Position numbers and translations under genes: made by a program. From an uncultured Eubacteriales bacterium (GTDB taxonomy: Bacteria > Bacillota > Clostridia > Christensenellales > Aristaeellaceae), in the NCBI GenBank assembly GCA_902790345.1, contig CADARO010000030.1:1-34755 (forward strand): a stretch of DNA of 34,755 bases, in the 5' to 3' direction. The notes beneath the pieces were generated by a model that saw only the letters and a list, made by a program, of their open reading frames with translations, did no database searches and was not told the origin of the DNA. Positions 1 through 7,390 of the stretch are shown one piece after another; positions within the stretch are counted from its first letter, which is position 1; each line of letters starts with the position of its first letter.

Positions 1-1
1 G

Positions 2-97
2 ATCACCCCCATCGCCTGCGAAGAGGGCCTGCGTTTCGCTATCCGCGAGGGCGGCCGCACCGTTGGCTCCGGCGTTGTCACCAAGATCATGGAATAA
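2..97 (+). CDS. tuf: Elongation factor Tu, C-terminal end (partial)
   Basis: The window opens inside an open frame whose last 31 residues read through [18 protein letters not shown] and end in a TAA at 95-97. This is the signature C-terminus of EF-Tu domain 3, in the form seen in nearly all bacteria. EF-Tu is the GTPase that brings aminoacyl-tRNA to the ribosome in the cytoplasm. Only the last 31 codons are present, so nothing can be said about the GTPase domain. Its position just upstream of an rpmG-secE-nusG-rplKA block fits the common bacterial translation gene neighbourhood, although two surface-protein genes lie between. Confidence 0.93.
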   Translation: MTPIACEEGLRFAIREGGRTVGSGVVTKIME

Positions 98-121
98 TCC
101 GCACTTGATCGGTGCATTGCG

Positions 122-153
122 ATACCCGCGCTTCTCGCGCGGGTATTGTTCTT
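122..153 (+). terminator. Rho-independent terminator after tuf
   Basis: A perfect 9-bp stem (ATACCCGCG at 122-130 with CGCGGGTAT at 138-146) closes a 7-base loop and is followed by a modest T-rich tail (TTGTTCTT). It sits 25 bases after the tuf stop codon. The tail is weak, so termination may be partial and the next genes may get some read-through; no separate promoter is evident before position 193. Confidence 0.65.
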
Positions 154-192
154 GAAGGATGCGGCAACGCCAGTCTACAGGAGGGAAAACGC

Positions 193-1536
193 ATGGAAGA
201 CGCGCGGACGGACGGCATGCCGCTCGCTCAGACGGAAATCGCGGATGAAGAACAGACACCCGGGGCCCAGCCGGCGCTGACGGAAGAAGAACCGCTTTCC
301 GATGTTCAGCCGGAGCCGGCGGAAGAAGAACCGCTTCCCGACGACCCAACGGAGCCGGCGGAAGAGGCCGATGAGGAAGAGGCGGTCGAGCCCCAGCCCG
401 AGCTGACCCGCAGGCAGCGCCGCCAGGCGGCGGAAGAGCCCCGGGAGGAGCCGAAGCGGAAGGCCCGAAAAAAGCGCAAAAAGCCCTCGAGCCGGAAGCG
501 CCGGGAGAAGAGGAAGCGCATCCGGCGCATCGTCGGGCGCACGCTGCTTTTCATCTTCACGGTGCTCATCGTGCTGGTGGGCGGCGTCTACGCCATACTG
601 GGCGTGGTGTTCAACGGGCCGTCCCAGACCACCAGCGACCGCCTGACGCTCACGCTGCTGGAGACCAGCGCGGGCAAATTCGTGCCGTATCTCTACTTCA
701 GCAAGGAAGAAGTGGCGGCCATTCAGGAGCGCAACAAGGTGGTGGAGCTGGAGCAGGCCACCGACACCAGCCTGATCAGCATCGCCGCGGCGAAGCGCGC
801 CCAGAATCGCGAGGACATCGGCCCGGCGGGCGTGCTGGAGGAAAGCCCCCAGGACATCACCGTGGACGAGATCAAGGGCTCCACCTATCACGGCTGGATG
901 ATGATCGTTCAGGATCCCTCCCGGGTGTTCGTGGGCGTGTGCAACGACTACTTCACCGAGGACAAGCCCGGCCTGCGCATCGCCGAGCTGGCCAAGAAAT
1001 ACGACGCGGTGGCAGCCATCAACGGCGGCGCCTTCAGCGACCACAACGGCCAGGGCAACGGCGGCACGCCCTCCGGCGTGACCATCACCGAGGGCCGCAT
1101 GACCAACGCCCGGGGTGGCAGCGACAGCACCACCGTGGGCTTCGACATGAACGACGTGCTCATCGTGGGCAAGATGACCCGGGACGAGGCCGAGCGGATG
1201 GGCCTGCGGGACGCGGTGTCCTTCGGCCCGGCGCTGGTGGTCAACGGCGAACCCGCCCAGTTCTCCGGCGTGAGCTCCGGCCTGAACCCCCGCACGGCCA
1301 TCGGCCAGCGCTCGGACGGCGCGGTGCTGATGCTGGTCATCGACGGCCGCCAGGTGAACAGCCCCGGCGCCAGCATGGCGGACCTGGTGGAGATCATGGT
1401 GCGCTACGGCGCGGTGAACGCCTGCAACCTGGACGGCGGCTCCTCGTCCAACATCTATTATAATGGTGAAATTCTGAACGACGGCGTGGCGATCACCGGC
1501 TCCCGGCGCATTCCCACCGCCTTCGTCGTGCGCTGA
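193..1536 (+). CDS. Membrane-anchored phosphodiester glycosidase (NAGPA) domain protein
   Basis: The 447-residue protein starts at the ATG preceded by GAGGG at 181-185; an earlier in-frame ATG at 112 lies inside the tuf terminator and lacks a ribosome binding site. Residues 1-75 are acidic and Pro/Ala/Glu-rich, with a repeated EEEPL..(V)QPEPAEEEPL pattern. Residues 76-112 are strongly basic (KRKARKKRKK), and 113-138 form one membrane segment. The rest should be outside the cell. From about residue 195 it carries the NAGPA/DUF2233 pattern: AAINGGAF, GGTPSG, and NLDGGSSS near the end. That family includes the human enzyme that uncovers mannose-6-phosphate and bacterial proteins linked to exopolysaccharide or cell-wall phosphodiesters. 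The substrate here is unknown. It is probably co-transcribed with the next gene, 12 bases downstream. Confidence 0.85.
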   Translation: MEDARTDGMPLAQTEIADEEQTPGAQPALTEEEPLSDVQPEPAEEEPLPDDPTEPAEEADEEEAVEPQPELTRRQRRQAAEEPREEPKRKARKKRKKPSSRKRREKRKRIRRIVGRTLLFIFTVLIVLVGGVYAILGVVFNGPSQTTSDRLTLTLLETSAGKFVPYLYFSKEEVAAIQERNKVVELEQATDTSLISIAAAKRAQNREDIGPAGVLEESPQDITVDEIKGSTYHGWMMIVQDPSRVFVGVCNDYFTEDKPGLRIAELAKKYDAVAAINGGAFSDHNGQGNGGTPSGVTITEGRMTNARGGSDSTTVGFDMNDVLIVGKMTRDEAERMGLRDAVSFGPALVVNGEPAQFSGVSSGLNPRTAIGQRSDGAVLMLVIDGRQVNSPGASMADLVEIMVRYGAVNACNLDGGSSSNIYYNGEILNDGVAITGSRRIPTAFVVR

Positions 1537-1548
1537 GGGGTGTGGCTG

Positions 1549-2694
1549 ATGAAGAACAAGAAAAAGAAGAGCACAGTCGCCCGGCAGCGCGAGGCCAGGA
1601 GGATTCAGGAAAAGCGGCGCAAAAAGCGCAGCCGCGTCTATACCGCCATCTTCTACAGCGTCTACGGCTTGACCATCGCGGCCATGTTCGTCGGGCTGTT
1701 CTGGCTCTCCCGCAACGTGGACGCCTACGTGAAGGCCTGCGAGGCCGCCGAGCCCAAGTACGCGGCGGCGGCGGCGGCGCGGCCCTTCCTGGAGCGGGAC
1801 TACGCGGTGCTGTCCCAATGCGAGGACCCGGCCATCTTCGAGACGGAGACCATCGACCAGTACTGCGCCTACATGGACGAGCTGCTGGACGGCCGGGAAA
1901 TCACCTACAACGAGGTGTTCTCCAGCGACGAAAACGTGAAGCGCTTCGACGTGAAGGCGGACGACCTGAAGATCGGCGAGTTCCGGCTGCGCCACGTGGG
2001 GGACGACCCGCGCTTCGGCTTCTGGCAGTGGCAGGTGGATTCCCTGGACACCGACGTGCTGCGCACCACCGGCTACCAGGTGGAAGCGCCGGAGAAATCC
2101 ACGGTGTATGTGGACGACCGCGCCCTGACGCGAAACGACATCATCCGCCGGGGCATCCCGGAATTTGAGACGGTCGAGCTGCCCACAGGCTCCAAGGTGC
2201 CCCAGCGCTGCGTGTATGAGTTCCGGCGCTACTTTGGCCCGGGCCAGGTGCGGGTGGTGGATCAGTACGGCCAGGAAAACGAGGTCAGCCAGACCAACGG
2301 CCGCTACATCGCCGCCTACAACTACGACGACCCCCTGCTCACGGACGAGCTGAAGGAGCGTGTCGTGGAGGTGGTCCGGCGGCTGTCCTGCTACATGTCC
2401 AACGACTACGGCCGGCGCAACCTGCTGGAGGACGTGGTGGGCGGCTCCGACGCGGAGACCTACATCAACGGCTTCGACCGGATGTGGATCCCGGAGCACA
2501 AGTCTTACGATTTTGAAAACATGGACGTGCGCCACTTCGTGAGCTATTCGGAGGACTGCTTCTCTGTCGAGGCGCGCTACGATTTCAAAATCATCTACTA
2601 CACCGTGGACCCGGAGACCTATCCCACGGCCTACCGCCTGTACTTCCGCAAGCGCGACGGCGTGTGGCTGCTGTTCAATTTCGAGCTGATCTGA
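1549..2694 (+). CDS. Single-pass membrane protein of unknown function
   Basis: I do not recognise a family. The ATG at 1549 is preferred because GAGGGG (1535-1540) lies 8 bases upstream; a GTG at 1540 is in the same frame but overlaps that site. The 381-residue product begins with a very basic stretch (about residues 1-28, rich in Lys and Arg), followed by one hydrophobic segment (about 29-51, containing YGLTIAAMFVGLFWL). A long hydrophilic region of about 330 residues then follows, which by the positive-inside rule should face outward. That part is rich in aromatic and charged residues and lacks obvious catalytic motifs. The architecture mirrors the preceding glycosidase-domain gene (basic tail, one anchor, extracellular domain), and the 12-base gap argues for one operon, so the pair may act together at the cell surface. 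Confidence 0.75.
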   Translation: MKNKKKKSTVARQREARRIQEKRRKKRSRVYTAIFYSVYGLTIAAMFVGLFWLSRNVDAYVKACEAAEPKYAAAAAARPFLERDYAVLSQCEDPAIFETETIDQYCAYMDELLDGREITYNEVFSSDENVKRFDVKADDLKIGEFRLRHVGDDPRFGFWQWQVDSLDTDVLRTTGYQVEAPEKSTVYVDDRALTRNDIIRRGIPEFETVELPTGSKVPQRCVYEFRRYFGPGQVRVVDQYGQENEVSQTNGRYIAAYNYDDPLLTDELKERVVEVVRRLSCYMSNDYGRRNLLEDVVGGSDAETYINGFDRMWIPEHKSYDFENMDVRHFVSYSEDCFSVEARYDFKIIYYTVDPETYPTAYRLYFRKRDGVWLLFNFELI

Positions 2695-2717
2695 CCGCCA
2701 ATCGAGCATTCAGCCCG

Positions 2718-2755
2718 CCCTCCTTTCCCGTTCACATGGGAAAGGGGGGGCGTTT
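2718..2755 (+). terminator. Stem-loop terminator after the surface-protein pair
   Basis: CCCTCCTTTCCC (2718-2729) pairs with GGGAAAGGGGGG (2738-2749) around an 8-base loop, with one G-T wobble. It is followed by CGTTTGTT and lies 23 bases after the stop codon at 2694. The T tract is short, so this is a probable but not strong terminator. Confidence 0.5.
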
Positions 2756-2818
2756 GTTCCCGGGCTTCTTACCGCGCTCCAACGGCGCAAAACATCATAC
2801 CGCCGCCCCAAAAGCCGT

Positions 2819-2876
2819 GCAGGGCGCAGCCCTGCAATACCAGTTCCCCCTTCCCCGCGAAGAGCGGGGAAGGGGG
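2819..2876. repeat. Two adjacent intergenic inverted repeats
   Basis: Between the surface-protein pair and the rpmG promoter lie two perfect hairpins. One is GCAGGGC/GCCCTGC with a 3-base loop (2819-2835). The other is CCCCCTTCCCCGC/GCGGGGAAGGGGG with a 5-base loop (2846-2876), followed by another G-rich run to about 2889. No gene is seen from 2695 to 3080. Purine/pyrimidine-rich hairpins of this look often belong to dispersed intergenic repeats; that cannot be tested from one window. Confidence 0.55.
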
Positions 2877-2994
2877 CCAGGGGGAAAGGGTATGCACTGC
2901 CTTTCGTCGCCAGACTCATAAGCTGCCTCCTTCATCTTCCCGGGATATGAACAGCCCAAGAAATGTTATTTGTGTTGGAATTTTCGCAAATTTG

Positions 2995-3023
2995 TTGACA
3001 AGGGCCCGCAGGTGTGATAAAGT
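2995..3023 (+). promoter_or_regulatory. Sigma-A promoter of rpmG-secE-nusG-rplKA
   Basis: A consensus TTGACA (2995-3000) is followed after 17 bases by TAAAGT (3018-3023), preceded by TGA as in an extended -10. It lies about 58 bases before the rpmG start and is the only clear promoter ahead of the ribosomal block. Confidence 0.75.
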
Positions 3024-3080
3024 AGTAGGGCGTGTTTAGGGGCTTTATTACGCATACTTTTCTATAGGGAGGTGTCGCAG

Positions 3081-3242
3081 ATGGCATCTGATAAGCGTGT
3101 TAAAGTTACGCTGGCGTGCAGCGAGTGCAAGCAGCGCAATTATAATACCATCAAGAACAAGAAGAATGACCCCGATCGTCTCGAGATGAACAAGTACTGC
3201 CGCTTCTGCAAGAAGCATACCGCTCATAAGGAAACCCGATGA
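3081..3242 (+). CDS. rpmG: 50S ribosomal protein L33 (bL33)
   Basis: A 53-residue frame starts at ATG 3081 after AGGGAGG. It reads [17 protein letters not shown] near the N-terminus and has a second Cys pair in [13 protein letters not shown]. Two CxxC pairs (Cys13/16 and Cys40/43) form the zinc ribbon of the zinc-binding L33 form. L33 sits near the E site of the large subunit. The gene is short but its position directly before secE and nusG is the standard arrangement in Bacillota, which makes the call secure. Confidence 0.95.
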   Translation: MASDKRVKVTLACSECKQRNYNTIKNKKNDPDRLEMNKYCRFCKKHTAHKETR

Positions 3243-3276
3243 GAATCGCGGTAAAAGCTGCAAGGATGTGAATCAC

Positions 3277-3534
3277 ATGGCTAAGACGAATGAGACGGCC
3301 GCCGCGAAGGACAACTTCTTCGGCAAGGTGGTCAAGTTTTTCAAGAACCTGGGCATTCGGATCGCCCGCAGCTTTAAGGACATGTACGCCGAGCTGAAGA
3401 AGGTGACCTGGCCCCAGCGCAGCGAGCTCATCAACTACTCTCTGGTGGTTCTGGGCTTCATGGTCGCTATGGGCGTTGTCATTTTCGTCATCGACGCTGG
3501 CGCCGGCGCGCTGGTTCAGCTGATCACCCGCTGA
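3277..3534 (+). CDS. secE: Preprotein translocase subunit SecE
   Basis: The 85-residue product is the short Gram-positive form of SecE: an amphipathic cytoplasmic helix with the conserved ELKKVTWPQRSEL motif (about residues 36-48), followed by one membrane segment (about 51-72). SecE clamps SecY in the Sec translocation channel. ATG 3277 is chosen because AAGGA (3262-3266) is 10 bases upstream; an in-frame GTG at 3268 is only one base beyond that site. It lies 34 bases after rpmG and 19 before nusG, in the usual order. Confidence 0.95.
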   Translation: MAKTNETAAAKDNFFGKVVKFFKNLGIRIARSFKDMYAELKKVTWPQRSELINYSLVVLGFMVAMGVVIFVIDAGAGALVQLITR

Positions 3535-3553
3535 TTCTGCAAGGAGTGGCGTT

Positions 3554-4159
3554 ATGTCTGAAAAGGCTGAAATGGCTGAAGCGATCGACAAGGCTGAAGC
3601 GGTCGACAAAGCTGAAGAGGTCGACAAGGCTGAACAGGCCAAGACGACTGAGACGGCTCAGTGGTATGTGGTTCATACCTACTCGGGCTATGAAAACAAG
3701 GTGAAGGCCAATCTCGAGAAATCCGTCGAGAACAACGGCCTCCAGCATCTGATTCAGGAAGTCAGCATTCCTGTTGAGGAAGTCGTTGAGATTCGCAATG
3801 GCAAGCGCCACGCGGTTCAGCGCAAGATTTTCCCCGGCTACGTGCTGGTGAAAATGCTCATGACCAACGAAGCCTGGTATCTGGTGCGCAACACGCGCGG
3901 CGTGACCGGGTTCGTGGGTCCGGGATCTCATCCCGTCCCGCTGGCGGGCAGTGAGATCGAATATATGCTCACCCGGGCCGCCGTGTCCATCGACATCGCG
4001 GTGGGTGAGGATGTGCGCGTCCTGTCCGGCCCTCTGGCCGAGCACGTGGGCAAGGTTCAGGATATCGACACCATCCGCCAGAAGATCACTGTGGTGGTGT
4101 CCATGTTCGGCCGCGACGTGTCGGTTGAGCTGGATTACGATCAGGTCGTGCGCGTTTGA
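3554..4159 (+). CDS. nusG: Transcription termination/antitermination factor NusG
   Basis: NusG binds RNA polymerase and controls pausing, Rho-dependent termination and coupling to translation. The start ATG 3554 follows AAGGAG at 3541-3546. The NGN domain runs from about residue 36 (QWYVVHTYSGYENKV) to 145 and includes the diagnostic IFPGYVLVKM at 92-101. The KOW domain follows from about 150 (GEDVRVLSGPLAEHVGKV). The protein is 201 residues, longer than the usual 175-185, because residues 1-35 form an extra charged tail built from a repeated unit (AIDKAEA, AVDKAEE, EVDKAEQ). Such a tail is not part of the standard fold and is probably disordered or a single charged helix. Confidence 0.96.
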   Translation: MSEKAEMAEAIDKAEAVDKAEEVDKAEQAKTTETAQWYVVHTYSGYENKVKANLEKSVENNGLQHLIQEVSIPVEEVVEIRNGKRHAVQRKIFPGYVLVKMLMTNEAWYLVRNTRGVTGFVGPGSHPVPLAGSEIEYMLTRAAVSIDIAVGEDVRVLSGPLAEHVGKVQDIDTIRQKITVVVSMFGRDVSVELDYDQVVRV

Positions 4160-4195
4160 CGGCTTGAATATCCCTCGTCGAGGGGGTTCAGGAGA

Positions 4196-4232
4196 GTGGG
4201 AGGAGCGCGAAGCGTGCGTTCCGCTACACCAC
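4196..4232 (+). promoter_or_regulatory. Putative L1-binding mRNA operator ahead of rplK
   Basis: The RNA can fold as an outer stem GTGG/CCAC (4196-4199 with 4229-4232), an asymmetric internal loop GA opposite GCTACA, and an inner stem GGAGCGC/GCGTTCC (4202-4208 with 4216-4222). It ends 22 bases before the rplK start. The same outer stem and loop logic recurs before rplA at 4737-4764. Ribosomal protein L1 is known to repress L11-L1 operons by binding a stem with an asymmetric loop that mimics its 23S rRNA site, so an L1 operator is the likely role. Assignment is by pattern only. Confidence 0.6.
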
Positions 4233-4254
4233 ATACGAAGAGGAGGATATCCCT

Positions 4255-4680
4255 ATGGCAAAGAAAGTAACTGCGCTCATCAAGCTGCAGGTTCAGGCCG
4301 GTAAGGCGACGCCCGCGCCGCCCATTGGCCCTGCGCTCGGTCAGCACGGCGTGAACATTCCCGGATTCTGCAAGGAGTTCAACGACCGCACCGCCAAGCA
4401 GGTTGGCCTGGTTATCCCGGTGGTCATCACCGTGTATCAGGACCGTACCTTCACGTTCATCACCAAGACGCCTCCGGCCGCCGTTCTGATCAAGAAGGCT
4501 TGCGGCATTGAGACGGCGTCCGGCCGCCCCAACAGGGACAAGGTCGCCCAGATCACCAAGGCTCAGGTGAAGGAAATCGCCGAGCTGAAGATGCCCGATC
4601 TGAACGCCGCGTCCGTCGAGGCCGCGATGAGCATGGTCGCCGGTACCGCCCGCTCCATGGGCGTCGTCGTTGTCGACTAA
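4255..4680 (+). CDS. rplK: 50S ribosomal protein L11 (uL11)
   Basis: The product is 141 residues, exactly the usual bacterial L11 length. It starts [16 protein letters not shown] and has the conserved proline-rich [16 protein letters not shown] (about residues 20-35) of the N-terminal domain, plus a C-terminal RNA-binding half with [16 protein letters not shown] and GTARSMGV. L11 forms the GTPase-associated centre with 23S rRNA and is needed for RelA-type stringent signalling. The start at 4255 follows GAGGAGG about 8 bases upstream. rplA follows after 99 bases that hold a second putative operator. Confidence 0.97.
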   Translation: MAKKVTALIKLQVQAGKATPAPPIGPALGQHGVNIPGFCKEFNDRTAKQVGLVIPVVITVYQDRTFTFITKTPPAAVLIKKACGIETASGRPNRDKVAQITKAQVKEIAELKMPDLNAASVEAAMSMVAGTARSMGVVVVD

Positions 4681-4736
4681 GGCTTTCTCCGCCCGGAGAG
4701 AACCGCATCCGGCCCAGCGCCGGGTGTCAGAATCAA

Positions 4737-4764
4737 GTGGGAGGATTCATTCCGCTTGTACCAC
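4737..4764 (+). promoter_or_regulatory. Putative L1-binding mRNA operator ahead of rplA
   Basis: The outer stem GTGG/CCAC (4737-4740 with 4761-4764), the asymmetric loop GA opposite GCTTGTA, and the short inner stem GGA/TCC (4743-4745 with 4751-4753) repeat the element found before rplK. Shared primary sequence is GTGGGAGG, CCGCT and ACCAC. The ribosome binding site of rplA (GAGGAGG) starts directly at the 3' edge, so protein bound here could block initiation. Confidence 0.62.
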
Positions 4765-4779
4765 GAGGAGGAAATATAG

Positions 4780-5460
4780 ATGGGTAAGAAATATACTGAC
4801 AGCGCAAAGCTGATCGATAGCCAGAAGCTGTATGATCCTGAGGAGGCCGTTGCCCTCGTCAAGCAGACTGCCAAGGCTAAGTTCGATGAAACGATTGAGA
4901 TCTCCCTGCGCATGGGCGTTGACCCCCGTCACGCCGATCAGCAGATCCGCGGCACCGTCGTCCTGCCCAACGGCACCGGCAAGAAGCTGACCGTTCTGGT
5001 CTTCGCCAAGGGCCCCAAGGCTGACGAGGCGCTGGCCGCCGGCGCTGATTTCGTGGGCGCTGAGGACATGGTCGCCAAGATTCAGGGCGGCTGGTTCGGA
5101 TTCGACGTCTGCGTTGCCACGCCCGACATGATGGGCGTTGTCGGCCGTCTGGGCCGCGTGCTGGGCCCCAAGGGCCTCATGCCCAACCCCAAGACCGGTA
5201 CCGTCACCATGGACCTGACCAAGGCCATCGCCGACATCAAAGCCGGTAAGGTTGAGTACCGCGTCGACAAGACCGCTATCATCCACTGCCCGCTCGGCAA
5301 GGCTTCCTTCACCGAGACGGCCCTGAACGAGAACCTGCGCGTGCTGATGGACGCGATCATCAAGGCCAAGCCCGCCACCGCGAAGGGCACCTACATTCGT
5401 TCCGCTGTCATCTCCAGCACCATGGGCCCTGGCATCAAGCTGAACGCGCTGAAGTTCTGA
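4780..5460 (+). CDS. rplA: 50S ribosomal protein L1 (uL1)
   Basis: The 226-residue protein matches bacterial L1 (about 230). It starts [11 protein letters not shown], has the typical [21 protein letters not shown] early on, and the interior [18 protein letters not shown] motif that contacts rRNA (about residues 124-143). It ends with [23 protein letters not shown]1 builds the L1 stalk of the large subunit and, in many bacteria, represses its own mRNA. The ATG at 4780 follows GAGGAGG. The gene closes this part of the ribosomal block and is followed by a strong terminator rather than by rplJ. Confidence 0.97.
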   Translation: MGKKYTDSAKLIDSQKLYDPEEAVALVKQTAKAKFDETIEISLRMGVDPRHADQQIRGTVVLPNGTGKKLTVLVFAKGPKADEALAAGADFVGAEDMVAKIQGGWFGFDVCVATPDMMGVVGRLGRVLGPKGLMPNPKTGTVTMDLTKAIADIKAGKVEYRVDKTAIIHCPLGKASFTETALNENLRVLMDAIIKAKPATAKGTYIRSAVISSTMGPGIKLNALKF

Positions 5461-5504
5461 TTGATCGCCTGAGTCCAACCCCTACCCCCTTAAACACGCA
5501 CGCG

Positions 5505-5538
5505 AAAGCCGCTGCTCGACAGAACAGCGGCTTTTTTT
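5505..5538 (+). terminator. Strong terminator after rplA, shared by convergent genes
   Basis: AAAGCCGCTG (5505-5514) pairs perfectly with CAGCGGCTTT (5525-5534) around a 10-base loop and runs into seven T residues (5532-5538). It separates rplA from the convergent phosphodiesterase gene. On the minus strand the hairpin is followed only by TTTCGCG, so it should work best in the plus direction. Confidence 0.9.
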
Positions 5539-5553
5539 ATGTGCTTTGCAAAT

Positions 5554-6342
5554 TCAGCGGGCGGCCTCGGCCAGCAGTGAGCGGCCTTCCCACTCCCGGG
5601 CGGGCCGGGCGTTCAGCATCTCGGCGATGGTGGGCGCCACATCCTTGATGGACACGTCCTTCAGCGTTCTGCCCGGCGCGAAGGAGGGGCCGTTCAGGAT
5701 GATCGGAATGGTCATGTCCTCCGGCATGTCGGTGCCGTGGCCCCGGTCGTGTCCGCCATGATCGGCCAACAGGATGATGTCGTATTCCGCCGGGATGTTC
5801 TCCCGCACGCGGCGCACGCAGTCCAGCGCGTTTTTCACGCAGCCCAGGTAGGTCTCGCTCATCCAGCCCTTGTCATGGCCGCCCACCTCGTCGGTCTCCC
5901 CCAGATAGAGGAACATGAAGTCCGGCGATTCGCGATTGATGTAGTCGATGGCGGCGGTGGTGATGGCCTGATCGGTGTTTCGGGCCTTGTGCTGGTTCAG
6001 CATCACGGCGCAGGCCAAATGATCCGGGCGGGTGAGATCCCGCAGCTCCTCCCAGGTGTAGAAGAAGGCGCACTTTTTCTCCACCCGGTCCAGCCGCTCC
6101 ACCAGGCCCTCGATGGGGCGCACCTGCGGGGTGTAGGTGTTGGACAGGATGCCGTGGCGGTCGGGATCCACGCTGTGAAACAGCGACATGTGGCAGGGCA
6201 GCGTGACGGAGGGAAACACGGTACGGGCGTTCAGCGCGCAGGCGCTGTCGGCCAGCAGCTTTCCGGCGTAATCGCTGCCGCAGGCGGGAATGGCGTCCGG
6301 CCTCATGCCGTCCACCAGGATCATGATGACTTTCTTATCCAT
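5554..6342 (-). CDS. Alkaline-phosphatase-superfamily phosphodiesterase / nucleotide pyrophosphatase-like
   Basis: The 262-residue protein has the two-metal arrangement of the alkaline phosphatase superfamily: DGMRPDA with Asp11, FPSVTLPCH with the likely nucleophile Thr47, a D(x4)H pair at Asp151/His156, and ADHGGHDRGHG with Asp194, His195 and His202. The Thr nucleophile within a FPS(V/N) context is typical of nucleotide pyrophosphatase/phosphodiesterases. There is no signal peptide, so it should act in the cytoplasm. Its substrate cannot be read from the sequence. GGGGAGA precedes the start. The gap to degV upstream is 17 bases, so both genes are probably transcribed together from the promoter at 7262-7290. 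Confidence 0.86.
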   Translation of the reverse strand: MDKKVIMILVDGMRPDAIPACGSDYAGKLLADSACALNARTVFPSVTLPCHMSLFHSVDPDRHGILSNTYTPQVRPIEGLVERLDRVEKKCAFFYTWEELRDLTRPDHLACAVMLNQHKARNTDQAITTAAIDYINRESPDFMFLYLGETDEVGGHDKGWMSETYLGCVKNALDCVRRVRENIPAEYDIILLADHGGHDRGHGTDMPEDMTIPIILNGPSFAPGRTLKDVSIKDVAPTIAEMLNARPAREWEGRSLLAEAAR

Positions 6343-6359
6343 CCCGGCTCATCTCCCCA

Positions 6360-7205
6360 TCATTTCGTGCGGATGAACAGCACGCCCAGCGTGTGGGGCC
6401 CGCAGTGGCAGGTCACGGTGCAGCCGGCGTTGGTCTCATAGACGTGCTCGAAGCGGCCGTTTTCCGCCACGGCCTGCCGCGCCACGGACAGGGTGTCCGG
6501 CTCGGCGGCGGCGTGGGTGATGAACATGCGGTCCCGGCGCAGGTCGGTGCGGTTCTGGATGCGCTCGGTCACATACTGCTGGATGCAGCGGTCATACGCG
6601 CCGCGGTATTTCTTCACCACGCGCATCTTGCCGTCGATGACCTCGATGCAGGGCTTCAGCCGCAGCAGGTTCGCGCCCAGCGCGGCCACGGAGGAGCAGC
6701 GCCCGCCCCTGACCATGTAGTCCAGCCGATCCAGCAGGAAGCTGGCCTCCACCCGGGGCGTCAGCTCGTTCAGCTTTGCGCAGATTTCCTCGGCCGTCAG
6801 GCCCTGCGCCGCCAGCTGGGCGGCCTCGATGACCACATGGCCCTGGCCGGTGGACAGGTTGCGCGAATCGACGACGTAGACGTTCTTGAACTGCATCGCC
6901 GCCTTGCAGGCGTTCTGGTAGCAGCTGGAGAACTCCGCGCTGATGTTGATGTGAATCACCGCGTCGTTGGCCTCCGCCAGGGGGCGGAAATACTCGGCGT
7001 ACTCAAATTCACTCACGGCCGAGGTGGAGCACAGCTTGCCGGTGGACGCCGTGTAGGCGAAGATGTCGGCGGGCGTGATCTCGATGCCGTCCCTGAAGGG
7101 ATCGCCGTCCTTCATCACGATCAGCGGAACGATGCCGATGTTATATTCCTCGACCAGCGCCGCAGACAGGTCGCAGGTGCTGTCGGAGGTAATTTTGATA
7201 GCCAT
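6360..7205 (-). CDS. DegV family fatty-acid-binding protein
   Basis: The 281-residue product has the DegV fold signature: MAIKITSDSTCDL at the N-terminus, a STSAVSEFEY segment in place of the usual TSxPS lipid-contact motif, and a VVDSRNLSTGQG block in the middle. LDYMVRGGRCSSVAALGANLLRLKPCI and the C-terminal CHCGPHTLGVLF complete the pattern. DegV/FakB proteins bind fatty acids in the cytoplasm and, in the FakB case, present them to the FakA kinase for phosphorylation. No fakA is seen here. GAGAGGA precedes the start. It is the first gene of a two-gene minus-strand unit with the downstream phosphodiesterase. Confidence 0.92.
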   Translation of the reverse strand: MAIKITSDSTCDLSAALVEEYNIGIVPLIVMKDGDPFRDGIEITPADIFAYTASTGKLCSTSAVSEFEYAEYFRPLAEANDAVIHINISAEFSSCYQNACKAAMQFKNVYVVDSRNLSTGQGHVVIEAAQLAAQGLTAEEICAKLNELTPRVEASFLLDRLDYMVRGGRCSSVAALGANLLRLKPCIEVIDGKMRVVKKYRGAYDRCIQQYVTERIQNRTDLRRDRMFITHAAAEPDTLSVARQAVAENGRFEHVYETNAGCTVTCHCGPHTLGVLFIRTK

Positions 7206-7261
7206 GATATGGGAATCCTCTCTTTCATCAAAAGGGCAGTCTTTACAGCGTATACACGTTT

Positions 7262-7290
7262 ATTATACCTGAAAATGCAATGTATGGCAA
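7262..7290 (-). promoter_or_regulatory. Promoter of the degV-phosphodiesterase unit
   Basis: On the minus strand, TTGCCA (7290-7285) and a perfect TATAAT (7267-7262) are separated by 17 bases, about 57 bases before the degV start. Confidence 0.75.
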
Positions 7291-7390
7291 GCATGACGCG
7301 CCGTATTTTATCATTTCGGACGGATTGCGCAAAACCCGCCGCGCCGCCTTGGGCAGCAGTTGCTTCAGCGCCGGGTCGATCCACAGCCGC

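Noticed and set aside
175..2709. An 844-codon minus-strand open frame opposite the two surface-protein genes
   Set aside because: GC-rich codon use on the plus strand removes stops from one antisense frame. The translation is His/Val/Ala/Gln-rich low-complexity sequence, has no ribosome binding site, and spans two real genes and their gap.
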